Assembly (NCBI RefSeq): GCF_017349075.1
Contig: NZ_JAFMOF010000002.1
Coordinates: 1,240,001-1,304,000 of the forward strand
DNA: 64,000 nucleotides
Direction: 5' to 3'
Origin: Streptomyces triculaminicus
GTDB taxonomy: Bacteria > Actinomycetota > Actinomycetes > Streptomycetales > Streptomycetaceae
Below are positions 27,056 to 34,250 of the stretch, one piece after another. The position numbers and the translations under genes were made by a program. Numbering within the stretch: position 1 is the first letter of the stretch; each line of letters starts with the position of its first letter. The notes under the pieces are model-generated. The model was not told the origin of the DNA and made no database searches. It saw only the letters and a program-made list of their open reading frames with translations.

Positions 27056-27085
27056 GAAGGCAGTGAAGGCGAAGGCAGTGAAGGG
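27056..27085 (+). repeat. two tandem copies of a 15-bp repeat before the nucleotidyltransferase gene
   Basis: GAAGGCAGTGAAGGC is followed directly by GAAGGCAGTGAAGGG (one mismatch in the last base). Both copies lie in the leader just before the start codon at 27093, where a slipped copy would alter the spacing of the purine-rich ribosome-binding region. Confidence 0.7.
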
Positions 27086-27092
27086 CAAGGCG

Positions 27093-28455
27093 ATGACGGC
27101 GTCGTGGGAGCAGTACGGCTGGGGGCCGTGGAGTGCGGACGAAGACATTCCGCATGATGTGCCGGACGAGGCGACCCTCACCGGCCGAGGGCTCCCCGGC
27201 ACGCTCAAGCCCGTCAAGGGTGACGGAGTGACACAGTCCGCCGTCTTCGACCCCTCCATGAAGCACCACGCCCGGGCCGTGCGGCCGAGCGAGCCCCGGT
27301 TCGCGGACGCCACGACGGGCGAGCGCTGGTACGGGGCACGCCGGATCGCCCTCGACCATGTCCTCGCCGCCGTCGCGGGCGGCGAGTGGGCCGCCCACCT
27401 GGTGCTGCGCGGCAGCGTTCTGCTCCGGGCCCGGTACGGGCAGGCCGCGCGGGAGCCGGGCGACGTGGACTTCGTCGTCACGCCCGCCACATGGCAGGCG
27501 ACGGACGCCCGTACCGAGCGCATGCTCACCGGCATCGCACGGGCCGCCGAGGAACTGTCACTGCGCGGCGGCCCGGTCCGGTTCGACGCCCGCGGCGCCG
27601 TCAGCGACGAGATCTGGACGTACGACCGGGTGCCCGGCCGCCGCGTGGTGATCCCGTGGACGGCCGACGGGCTGCCGGGCGGAACGGTCCAGGTGGACTT
27701 CGTCTTCAACGAGCCGCTGCCCGTCCCCGCCGTCCCCACCTCCCTGCCCCCGCCCCGACGGCGCCGGAGAGCCGCTGACCCTCCTCGCCGCCACGCCCGG
27801 ACTCTCCCTCGCCTGGAAGGTCCTGTGGCTGCTCTCCGACATGTACCCCCAGGGCAAGGACCTCTACGACGCCCTGCTGCTGGCCGAGGACACCTCCACC
27901 GCCCTCCCCTTCGACCTGCTGCGCACCGTGTTCGTGAGCGCGGACGGCTACTACGACCGCAACCCCGTCCTCCCGAAGACCGTCGCGTCCTGCGGGTCGC
28001 ACGCGGACTGGTACGAGTTCGCCAAGGACTGCCCCCATCTGGCGGGCGCCCCCGGCCGGCCCGGCGACGGCCCGTCGGCGGACCTCGTACGCAGGCTCAC
28101 CGCGGCCCTCGCCCCCACCTTCGCCCTCGACGACGGCAGCGGCGAGCCCCCCGCCTACCAGCTGCGCGTCGCGTGGCTCGCGACGACGATGGCTCCCTTC
28201 CGGGAGGCCCTGAGGACGGGCGGCATGGACGGGCTCCAGGAGGTGCTGATGACCCGGTACCACCACGCCGCACAGGCGATCGTGATCACCCGCGAGCTGC
28301 TCGGCCGCGAGGCGTGCGACATCGCACGGGCGGCCGGGATCGTCGCGGAATACCGCGCCTCCGACCGCCACCCGCGCGCTGACGACCTGCGCGACCTCCT
28401 CGGCGATGCCGGCACGGCCGCCGCCGAGCTCAGCGGGCGGTCCCTTTCCGGGTGA
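27093..28455 (+). pseudogene. AbiEii/AbiGii-like nucleotidyltransferase, frameshifted
   Basis: The 5' part reads from ATG 27093 and contains VLRGSVLLRARYGQAAREPG followed by DVDFVVTP. This is the G-S and D-x-D core of the DNA polymerase beta-like nucleotidyltransferase fold used by AbiEii toxins. After the C run at 27747-27751 the coding frame shifts, and the 3' part (SLAWKVLWLLSDMYPQGKDL, VSADGYYDRNPVL) runs to 28455. Removing one C restores about 454 residues. AbiEii toxins act with an AbiEi antitoxin, which is not found next to it. Many Streptomyces have such orphan copies of unknown substrate. Confidence 0.75.
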
Positions 28456-28579
28456 TCCGGTGGAGCCTTCCGGCACGGTGGCCTGAATCGGACCCTCGTC
28501 CCGCCGTGAACGGAGCCACTACAGTGGACCGCCGGTTCCAGCGGTCGTGCGGGATGACCATGACGCGTCGGGAGTCGTA

Positions 28580-29353
28580 ATGGCCTCATTCGTACCGCCT
28601 CATGCCCTGATCGGGGACGGACCGCACAAGGTCGTCGCCGTGCACGGATGGTTCGCCGACCGCTCGGCCTACGACGCGGTGGCGCCGGACCTCGACGGGG
28701 ACGCCTTCCAGTACGCGCTGGCCGACCTGCGGGGCTACGGCGAGGCGATGGACGCCGCCGGTACGTACACCACGGGTGAGGGCGCGGCCGACGTGCTGGC
28801 ACTCGCCGACCGGCTGGGCTGGCAGCGGTTCTCGCTGATAGGGCATTCGATGGGCGGCGGTGTCGTCCAGCGCGTGGCGGCCATGGCGCCCGGGCGCGTG
28901 CGCAGGATCGTCGGCGTCTCCCCGGTCCCCGCCTCGGGGCTCCCCCTGCCGCCGGAACAGTGGGAGCTGTTCGCGGCGGCGGATCAACGACCGGACAACC
29001 GGCGGCTCATCATCGACCTCACCACCGGCGGACAGCGCCCCGCCCGCTGGCTGGACCGGATGGTGCGGCGGTCGCTGGAGCGCAGCGACCCCAAGGCGTT
29101 CCGGTCCTGGCTGGACTCCTGGGCCGGCGAGGACTTCCACGCCGAGGTCGAGGGCTCCTCCGTCCCCGCGCTGGCGGTCGTCGGGGCCCTGGACCCGGCG
29201 CTGACGGCCGAGTTGACCCGTGACACATGGATGCGGTGGTACACGGACGGCCGGATCCGCGAACTGCCGTCCGCCGGGCACTACGCCATGGACGAGACCC
29301 CCTTGGAACTCATCCGGGTCGTGGAGGACTTCCTGCGCGAGGACGGCCGCTGA
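28580..29353 (+). CDS. alpha/beta-fold hydrolase
   Basis: A 257-residue protein with the full serine-hydrolase pattern: VVAVHGWFADRSAYD (oxyanion loop), LIGHSMGGGVVQRVA (nucleophile Ser in G-H-S-M-G), a likely Asp in LAVVGALDPAL and the catalytic His in LPSAGHYAMDETP. No signal peptide, so cytosolic. Substrate not predictable; related proteins include esterases and haloperoxidase-like hydrolases. The ATG at 28580 is preferred; GGGAG lies upstream. Confidence 0.88.
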   Translation: MASFVPPHALIGDGPHKVVAVHGWFADRSAYDAVAPDLDGDAFQYALADLRGYGEAMDAAGTYTTGEGAADVLALADRLGWQRFSLIGHSMGGGVVQRVAAMAPGRVRRIVGVSPVPASGLPLPPEQWELFAAADQRPDNRRLIIDLTTGGQRPARWLDRMVRRSLERSDPKAFRSWLDSWAGEDFHAEVEGSSVPALAVVGALDPALTAELTRDTWMRWYTDGRIRELPSAGHYAMDETPLELIRVVEDFLREDGR

Positions 29354-29411
29354 GGCGGGTCGGATCTCGTACGCCCGTACCGCCGTCCTCCTGGTGCTGG
29401 TCCCATCGGTG

Positions 29412-31031
29412 TCATGCCGGGACGAATCCCGGGCGGCCCGCCTCCGAGACCAGGCTGCAGGCCGTGGAGGCGGGGGCGCCGGGGCGTGTGACGTAGGGCA
29501 GGGTGCGGTAGTCGGCCCGGGCGTGTGACGGCGTGAGTGTGAGGATCACGTATCCGCGGCGTTTGGCGTAGTACCTCATGTGCGGGTTGACGCGCAGGAG
29601 GCTCTCCTCGTCGGCGGGCTTCTCGACGCCGTCCTCGTCGCTGGAGACGGACGTCGTGAGGACCTCGACGCCCAGGGTGGGCGAGCGCGGATCGTCGAAG
29701 TCCTTCTTGATGTCCATGGCGAGGTGGCTGTGGGAGTCACCCGACAGGACGACGAGATTGGTGATTCCGGCCGCGCGGGCTCCGCCGAGGATCCGGCCGC
29801 GGGACGCGGGATAGCCGTCCCAGGCGTCCATCGACAGGCGGGACCGGCCGGGGTTGAGGGCGCGGCGGCAGAAGGCCACCTGCTGGGGGATGACGTTCCA
29901 CAGGGCCGTGGAGGTGCGGAAACCGTCGAGGAGCCAGCTTTCCTGCGCGGGGCCGATGAGGCTGCGGGCGGGGTCGTCGGACTCGGGCCCGGGGTACTGC
30001 CAGCCGTCGCCGTACGCCTGGTCGGAGCGGTACTGCCGGGTGTCGAGGATGTCGAACTGGGCGAGCCGGCCGTGCTGGAAGCGCCGGTAGAGCCGCATCT
30101 CCGGGCCGGCCGGGCTCCAGGGCGCGCGCAACGGCATGTTCTCCCAGAACGCGCGGTAGGCCGCGGCCCGGCGCAGCAGGAACTCTCCGGTGGGGTCGCG
30201 GTTCTGCGAGACGTCCGCCGCGTAGTTGTTCTCGACCTCGTGGTCGTCCCAGGTGACGTACCAAGGGTGGGCGGCGTGTGCGGCCTGCAGGTCGGGGTCG
30301 GTCTTCCCCAGGGAGTACCGCAGGCGGTAGTCCGTCAGCGTCACCGTCTCGTGGTGGAAGACGTCCGGGAGCCTGCTGCCGGCGGGAAGCCGGCGGGCGC
30401 CGCCGTAGGTGTCGATGGCGTTCTCGTAGATGTAGTCGCCGAGGAAGAACACCGCGTCCAGTTCCTCGCGGGCCACATGGGCCAGGGCGGTGTAGTAGCC
30501 GTCGTCGTACTGCTGGCAGGTGATGAGGGCGAGCCGCGCCCGGCTGACGGGCGAGTCGGGAGCGGGGGAGGTACGGGTCCGGCCGGCGGGGCTGAGCCAG
30601 GAACCCGCCCGGAAGCGGTACCAGTACGTGCGGCCCGGCTCCAGCCCCCGTACGTCGACGTGGACGCTGTAGTCCTGCTCGGCGCGGGCGCTCGCCACCC
30701 CGCTGCCCCGGACGCGCGCGAAGCGCTCGTCGTCCGCGATCTCCCAGCTCACCGGGACCACGGCCGACGGCGGAAGCCCGCCTCCCGGTTCGAAGGGACG
30801 CGGGGCCAGCCGCGTCCAGAGCACCACCGCGTCCGGCAGCGGGTCTCCCGAGGCCACCCCCAAGGTGAAGGGATTCTCGGTGAGCCTTCCGAGCCGCCTC
30901 TCCTCGGCGCGGGCCCGTGGAGAGGTGTGGGTGAACGCCAGGGCGGTGGCGGCGGCGGTCAGAGTGAGGAATCGGCGTCTGACATGCGTCGCCGCCGGGT
31001 CGGCCCATCCGGGCCCCGCATTGCTCGCCAT
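29412..31031 (-). CDS. phoD: PhoD-type alkaline phosphatase/phosphodiesterase, Tat-exported
   Basis: A 539-residue protein. The N-terminus holds a Tat motif (VRRRFLTLTAAATALAF) with cleavage near RARAEE. The PhoD domain follows: FTLGVASGDPLPDAVVLWTR, an N-terminal Fn3-like region, then metal-binding motifs HLACQQ-type LITCQQYDDGYY, FFLGDYIYENA, TWDDHEVENNY and LSGDSHSHLAMD. These bind Fe3+ and Ca2+ in the family. It should release phosphate from phosphodiesters or phosphomonoesters outside the cell. Expression is probably phosphate-controlled, but no convincing tandem PHO box was found. Confidence 0.92.
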   Translation of the reverse strand: MASNAGPGWADPAATHVRRRFLTLTAAATALAFTHTSPRARAEERRLGRLTENPFTLGVASGDPLPDAVVLWTRLAPRPFEPGGGLPPSAVVPVSWEIADDERFARVRGSGVASARAEQDYSVHVDVRGLEPGRTYWYRFRAGSWLSPAGRTRTSPAPDSPVSRARLALITCQQYDDGYYTALAHVAREELDAVFFLGDYIYENAIDTYGGARRLPAGSRLPDVFHHETVTLTDYRLRYSLGKTDPDLQAAHAAHPWYVTWDDHEVENNYAADVSQNRDPTGEFLLRRAAAYRAFWENMPLRAPWSPAGPEMRLYRRFQHGRLAQFDILDTRQYRSDQAYGDGWQYPGPESDDPARSLIGPAQESWLLDGFRTSTALWNVIPQQVAFCRRALNPGRSRLSMDAWDGYPASRGRILGGARAAGITNLVVLSGDSHSHLAMDIKKDFDDPRSPTLGVEVLTTSVSSDEDGVEKPADEESLLRVNPHMRYYAKRRGYVILTLTPSHARADYRTLPYVTRPGAPASTACSLVSEAGRPGFVPA

Positions 31032-31327
31032 GAGACCTCTGCTCCCTCCGCACTCCCGTACACGTCAGGACAACGCCACGTGAATCGACCGGCTGGAACC
31101 GGCGTTTCTGTGACTTTCCGACCGGGAGTTCACCCGTGAGGGGGAGGTGTGCCGCTGATCGGCCGATGGCCTACGGGCGGGGTGTCCGATTGTCTGCTCG
31201 GCCCCGCATGCACTCACTCTGCGTAGCCGTTTTGCCGCGTACGGCCGCCGTGCGGTCCTGATTGCCGGACTCGGCCCAGGGGGAGATAGTGGATATCGAG
31301 CAATAAGACATGAGATCGGAGGACACC

Positions 31328-31483
31328 GTGATCGTTCTCGGAGTCATCCTGCTCATCATCGGTTTTCTGACCGGAATCGCGATCCTGTGGACCATCGGCA
31401 TCGTGCTCGTGATCATCGGGCTGGTCCTGTGGATCCTCGGCGCCGTCGGGCACGCTGTGGGCGGGCGGAAGCACTATTGGTAG
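31328..31483 (+). CDS. DUF6131-type small membrane protein
   Basis: A 51-residue protein too short for most ORF callers. The sequence starts VIVLGVILLIIGFLTGIAIL, continues WTIGIVLVIIGLVLWIL and ends GRKHYW, a conserved tail of this Streptomyces family. Two hydrophobic helices span the membrane. GGAGGA lies 5 bases before the GTG. The upstream 290 bases to the PhoD start contain its promoter; the family is linked to stress in annotation but not defined functionally. Confidence 0.85.
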   Translation: MIVLGVILLIIGFLTGIAILWTIGIVLVIIGLVLWILGAVGHAVGGRKHYW

Positions 31484-31635
31484 GGAACGGTCAGCGCAGT
31501 GCGCTGCGGGCCTGTTCCCCGCCCTGCCGTCCCGTGTGACCGGGCCCGGGAACGGGCCGGTGTGTGATCCGGTACGGCCGTGATCCCGTACGGCCACCGT
31601 GAGATCGCCATGAGATCCCGCGCGGCCTGAGAGCG

Positions 31636-31860
31636 TCAGGCCGCGCGTTCTTCCCGTCCGCCGGCATCACGGCCGCGCCGGCGCCGGTGGACGGGAAGGC
31701 GACGGACACCGTCAGGAGGGTCGGGGACGGCTCGCACATGTCGTTTTCCGGCGGCGTGGCGAGGGACGCGTGGCCTGATGAGCATGCGTTCCTCGTATTG
31801 CGCGAGCGCGAGCACCAGGCCCAGCAGCAGGGGCGGCACGGACAGGGCGGCGAAGAGCAC
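31636..31860 (-). CDS. small membrane protein, hypothetical
   Basis: A 74-residue protein. A single hydrophobic helix (LFAALSVPPLLLGLVLALAQ) is followed by YEERML and an arginine-rich cytoplasmic tail. The GTG at 31860 has AAGGAG five bases upstream, a strong ribosome-binding site, which supports it as real despite its size. Proteins of this form recur in Streptomyces; no function is known. Confidence 0.65.
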   Translation of the reverse strand: MLFAALSVPPLLLGLVLALAQYEERMLIRPRVPRHAAGKRHVRAVPDPPDGVRRLPVHRRRRGRDAGGREERAA

Positions 31861-31914
31861 GAGAACTCCTTCTGAGGGGTCCGTTCTCGATTCGCGTTAC
31901 CTCACCCCTATGCC

Positions 31915-31950
31915 GGAAACGTTTCCGCTCCACGGAATTCCGTGGAGCGG
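31915..31950. promoter_or_regulatory. overlapping palindromes: GGAAACGTTTCC and a 26-bp perfect palindrome
   Basis: GGAAACGTTTCC (31915-31926) is a perfect palindrome of the LacI-operator kind. It overlaps by two bases a 26-bp perfect palindrome centred on GGAATTCC (31925-31950, core CTCCACGGAATTCCGTGGAG). The latter can form an 11-bp hairpin with loop AATT, suitable as a terminator for the small exported-protein gene that ends at 31983. The former lies about 55 bases upstream of the small membrane protein gene and may be an operator. Confidence 0.5.
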
Positions 31951-31982
31951 TACGGGCGGTACAGGCGATACGGGCGTGCGGG

Positions 31983-32228
31983 CTAGGAGGGCGGCATGGG
32001 CATGGGCAGGAGGTCGGTGACCGGGGTGAGCAGCCCCAGCGCGGGGGTCAGGGGGTTGAACGGCGGCTCCGCCATCTCGCCGCCGCCCGGCGCGGGAGCG
32101 GGGGCCTGGGGTGCCACGGCGGGCTGAGCGGTGACGGGCGCCGGCATGGGCGCGGCGGAGGTGATACCGGCGCTCAGGGCGAGCGCGGCACCGGTGACGG
32201 ACATGGCGAGAGTCAGGCGCTTGATCAT
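31983..32228 (-). CDS. small proline-rich exported protein
   Basis: An 81-residue protein. IKRLTLAMSVTGAALALSAG is a signal peptide with cleavage near ITSAAPMPA. The mature part of about 55 residues is proline- and alanine-rich (PVTAQPAVAPQAPAPAP) and ends LLPMPMPPS. No known domain. It resembles small secreted Streptomyces proteins of unknown role. Confidence 0.55.
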   Translation of the reverse strand: MIKRLTLAMSVTGAALALSAGITSAAPMPAPVTAQPAVAPQAPAPAPGGGEMAEPPFNPLTPALGLLTPVTDLLPMPMPPS

Positions 32229-32558
32229 GCCGTGACAACGACGCCCTGGCGCACGGGTCACCCCCGCTGTCGTCCGTGCGGTCTTCCCCGCTGTCGTCGC
32301 GGTCCGTGCCGCCGGAGTACAGGGTGAGCCCGAGGTCGCCCGTGCCCTCCCCTTTCCGGCGGAGGCGGTCCCGCCCGTGGGAGGACGTGGCCGGTGCGGC
32401 CCACCGCTCCCTCCGGGCCCAACGCGCCTACCTGGCCGGGCGGCCGCCCGGACCGCGGCCTCTTCGACGGCCCTTCGCCCGCCCACCAGGACGTGTCGTT
32501 CGTCGACCAGGGACGGTCGGGGCCGGCCGTCGGACCGGTCAAGGGTGCCGGCGCGTCG
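32229..32558. other. 330-base gap without a recognisable gene
   Basis: Between the small exported protein and the GNAT gene. Open frames cross it on both strands but show no recognisable motif, ribosome-binding site or consistent third-position bias. It may contain promoter sequence for the leftward gene. Confidence 0.4.
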
Positions 32559-33512
32559 TCACCCGGCGGGTGCCTCGAAGACGAGACGGATCTCGGTGGT
32601 GCGGTAGCCGGCGCGGTCGAAGGCGGCCGCCATGGGGACGTTGACCGTGTCCGTGGTGGCGGTGATCCGCTGGGCGCCGCGGGCCGCGTGGAAGCGCGTG
32701 ATCTCCGCGAGGATCTCGTCGATGTGTCCCCGGCCGCGGAATTCCGGCACCACTCCCAGGTATCCGACGTTGGGGTGGTACGGCGTGCGAGAGGGCAGGG
32801 CCATGCCGACGACGGTGCCGTCGGGGGTACGCGCCAGGCGCCACCAGTCCCTCTCGCCCGGGCAGTTGCGGTAGAAGTCCAGGTCGTCGCGCGCCTGGCG
32901 GTCGGCGCCCAGCGCGGCGACGTCCCGCCGCGTGGCGATGTCGAGGCTCCCCCTGGCGATGCTCCGGAAGACCGCCACGAACGCCTCGTCGTCCGGCTCC
33001 GGGGAGAAGACGAGCCGGCCGGTGCGCGGCGGCACCCCGGCGGCGGGGATCCACTCGTAGCGGAGCCGCTCGACCTCCTCGCCGAGGCCGGCCGAGGCGG
33101 CGGCGGCCTTCCGCCAGGCCACGGCGGCCGCGAGGGCGGGATCCTGCCGCCAGCCGCCCGGCAGCGAGAGGTTGTACTGCGGGTCCTGCGTCGCGCCTGC
33201 CGTGCGGAAGGCCCGCTGGCCGGCGGCGATGAGCCCGGCGGCCAGCCCGGCGCGGTCCTCGACCGAGCGGCTGACGTGCAGGCAGTCCAGGGCCACCGGG
33301 TGCTCGCTGTCGCTTCGGCCCCACCAGACGGCACGGGCCAGGATCTCGCCGTCCCGTTCCGCGACCCAGGTCCACTCGGGGCGGAACCGCCGCTCCGCCA
33401 GCTCCGCGCGGTAGCGGTCCTCGGCGATCCCGCTCACGGGGTCGTCGACGGCATGGACGGCGTAGGCGGCCGTACGGTCGAGATCGTGGACGGTCGTGGG
33501 ACGGAAGAGCAT
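32559..33512 (-). CDS. GNAT family N-acetyltransferase
   Basis: A 317-residue protein. An N-terminal region (FRPTTVHDLDRTAAYAVHAV) resembles a first GNAT-like domain. The C-terminal one contains the acetyl-CoA motif in VGYLGVVPEFRGRGHIDEIL (R/Q-x-x-G-x-G/A-like) and the end ATTDTVNVPMAAAFDRAGYR. The ATG at 33512 is preferred because GGAGG lies 4 bases upstream. Acceptor substrate unknown. Confidence 0.85.
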   Translation of the reverse strand: MLFRPTTVHDLDRTAAYAVHAVDDPVSGIAEDRYRAELAERRFRPEWTWVAERDGEILARAVWWGRSDSEHPVALDCLHVSRSVEDRAGLAAGLIAAGQRAFRTAGATQDPQYNLSLPGGWRQDPALAAAVAWRKAAAASAGLGEEVERLRYEWIPAAGVPPRTGRLVFSPEPDDEAFVAVFRSIARGSLDIATRRDVAALGADRQARDDLDFYRNCPGERDWWRLARTPDGTVVGMALPSRTPYHPNVGYLGVVPEFRGRGHIDEILAEITRFHAARGAQRITATTDTVNVPMAAAFDRAGYRTTEIRLVFEAPAG

Positions 33513-33655
33513 GCGGCCTCCGGGGCGGGTGAACAACCCCGCGATGATCACCCTTCTCCGCGCGAAGCGGCCACCGATTTTCACCATCGCGAGCCGTCGC
33601 GCACGCCGGCGGCCGGGCGCGCCCCCGGGCGCCGTCGGCCGAGCCCGGCCGACGG

Positions 33656-33684
33656 TTGACCGACCCCTGTGCGCCACCTACGTT
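33656..33684 (+). promoter_or_regulatory. candidate housekeeping promoter for the DUF805 gene
   Basis: TTGACC (33656-33661) and TACGTT (33679-33684) are separated by exactly 17 bases, close to the Streptomyces HrdB consensus. The GTG start of the DUF805 gene is about 55 bases downstream, so the longer open frame beginning at 33656 is not the real start. Confidence 0.65.
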
Positions 33685-33739
33685 CCCCATGAGGCCCCGT
33701 CCACGAGAACGGGGCCAGCCGCGGCTCTTGGGGGCGCAG

Positions 33740-34096
33740 GTGCACTGGTACGTGGATGTGCTCAAGAAATACGCGACATTCAGCGGGCGCGCGGGCCGCC
33801 CAGAATTCTGGATGTTCACCCTGATCAGTTTCGTCATCAGCATCGTGCTGGCCGTCATCGACTCCGCGCTCGGCACGGCCCCCGTCATCGGCCTGGTGTA
33901 CAGCCTGGCCGTGCTCCTCCCCGGCCTCGCCGTCGGCACGCGTCGCCTGCACGACATCGACCGGTCGGGCTGGTGGCTGCTGCTGGCCCTGATCCCGCTC
34001 CTGGGCTCGATCGTCCTGCTGGTGTTCTTCGCCCTCCCGGGTACGCCGGGGGAGAATTCCTACGGTCCGAAGCCGCTGGAGGCCGCAGCGTACTGA
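33740..34096 (+). CDS. DUF805 membrane protein
   Basis: A 118-residue protein. WYVDVLKKYATFSGRAGRPE is the standard DUF805 N-terminus, followed by FWMFTLISFVISIVLAVID, a middle LVYSLAVLLPGLAVGTRRLH that ends in the conserved DIDRSGWW, and LLALIPLLGSIVLLVFFALP. Four helices are expected. The GTG at 33740 is used; it fits the promoter upstream and a GGGGGC ribosome site. Function unknown. Confidence 0.88.
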   Translation: MHWYVDVLKKYATFSGRAGRPEFWMFTLISFVISIVLAVIDSALGTAPVIGLVYSLAVLLPGLAVGTRRLHDIDRSGWWLLLALIPLLGSIVLLVFFALPGTPGENSYGPKPLEAAAY

Positions 34097-34250
34097 CGAC
34101 AGGTCAATTCCGGTCGTGCGGCGGTCGTCGGCCACGCCCGGGTAAGCGTTTTCCGGCATTCGCGGTCAGTTGAGGACGACGACCCGTGCGTACCCCGCTC
34201 CGGTGGGACAGTTCTGCCCTTCAAGTAACACTGCGTAAGTGGGGGGCGGG

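Noticed and set aside
31128..31138. GTTCACCCGTG upstream of the phoD gene as a PHO box
   Set aside because: Only one 11-base unit, with one mismatch, lies on the strand opposite to phoD, and no second direct repeat follows. A functional PHO box needs at least two.
32276..32644. Open frames in the 32.2-32.6 kb gap as a gene
   Set aside because: They are arginine/proline-rich on both strands with no ribosome-binding site or recognisable domain.
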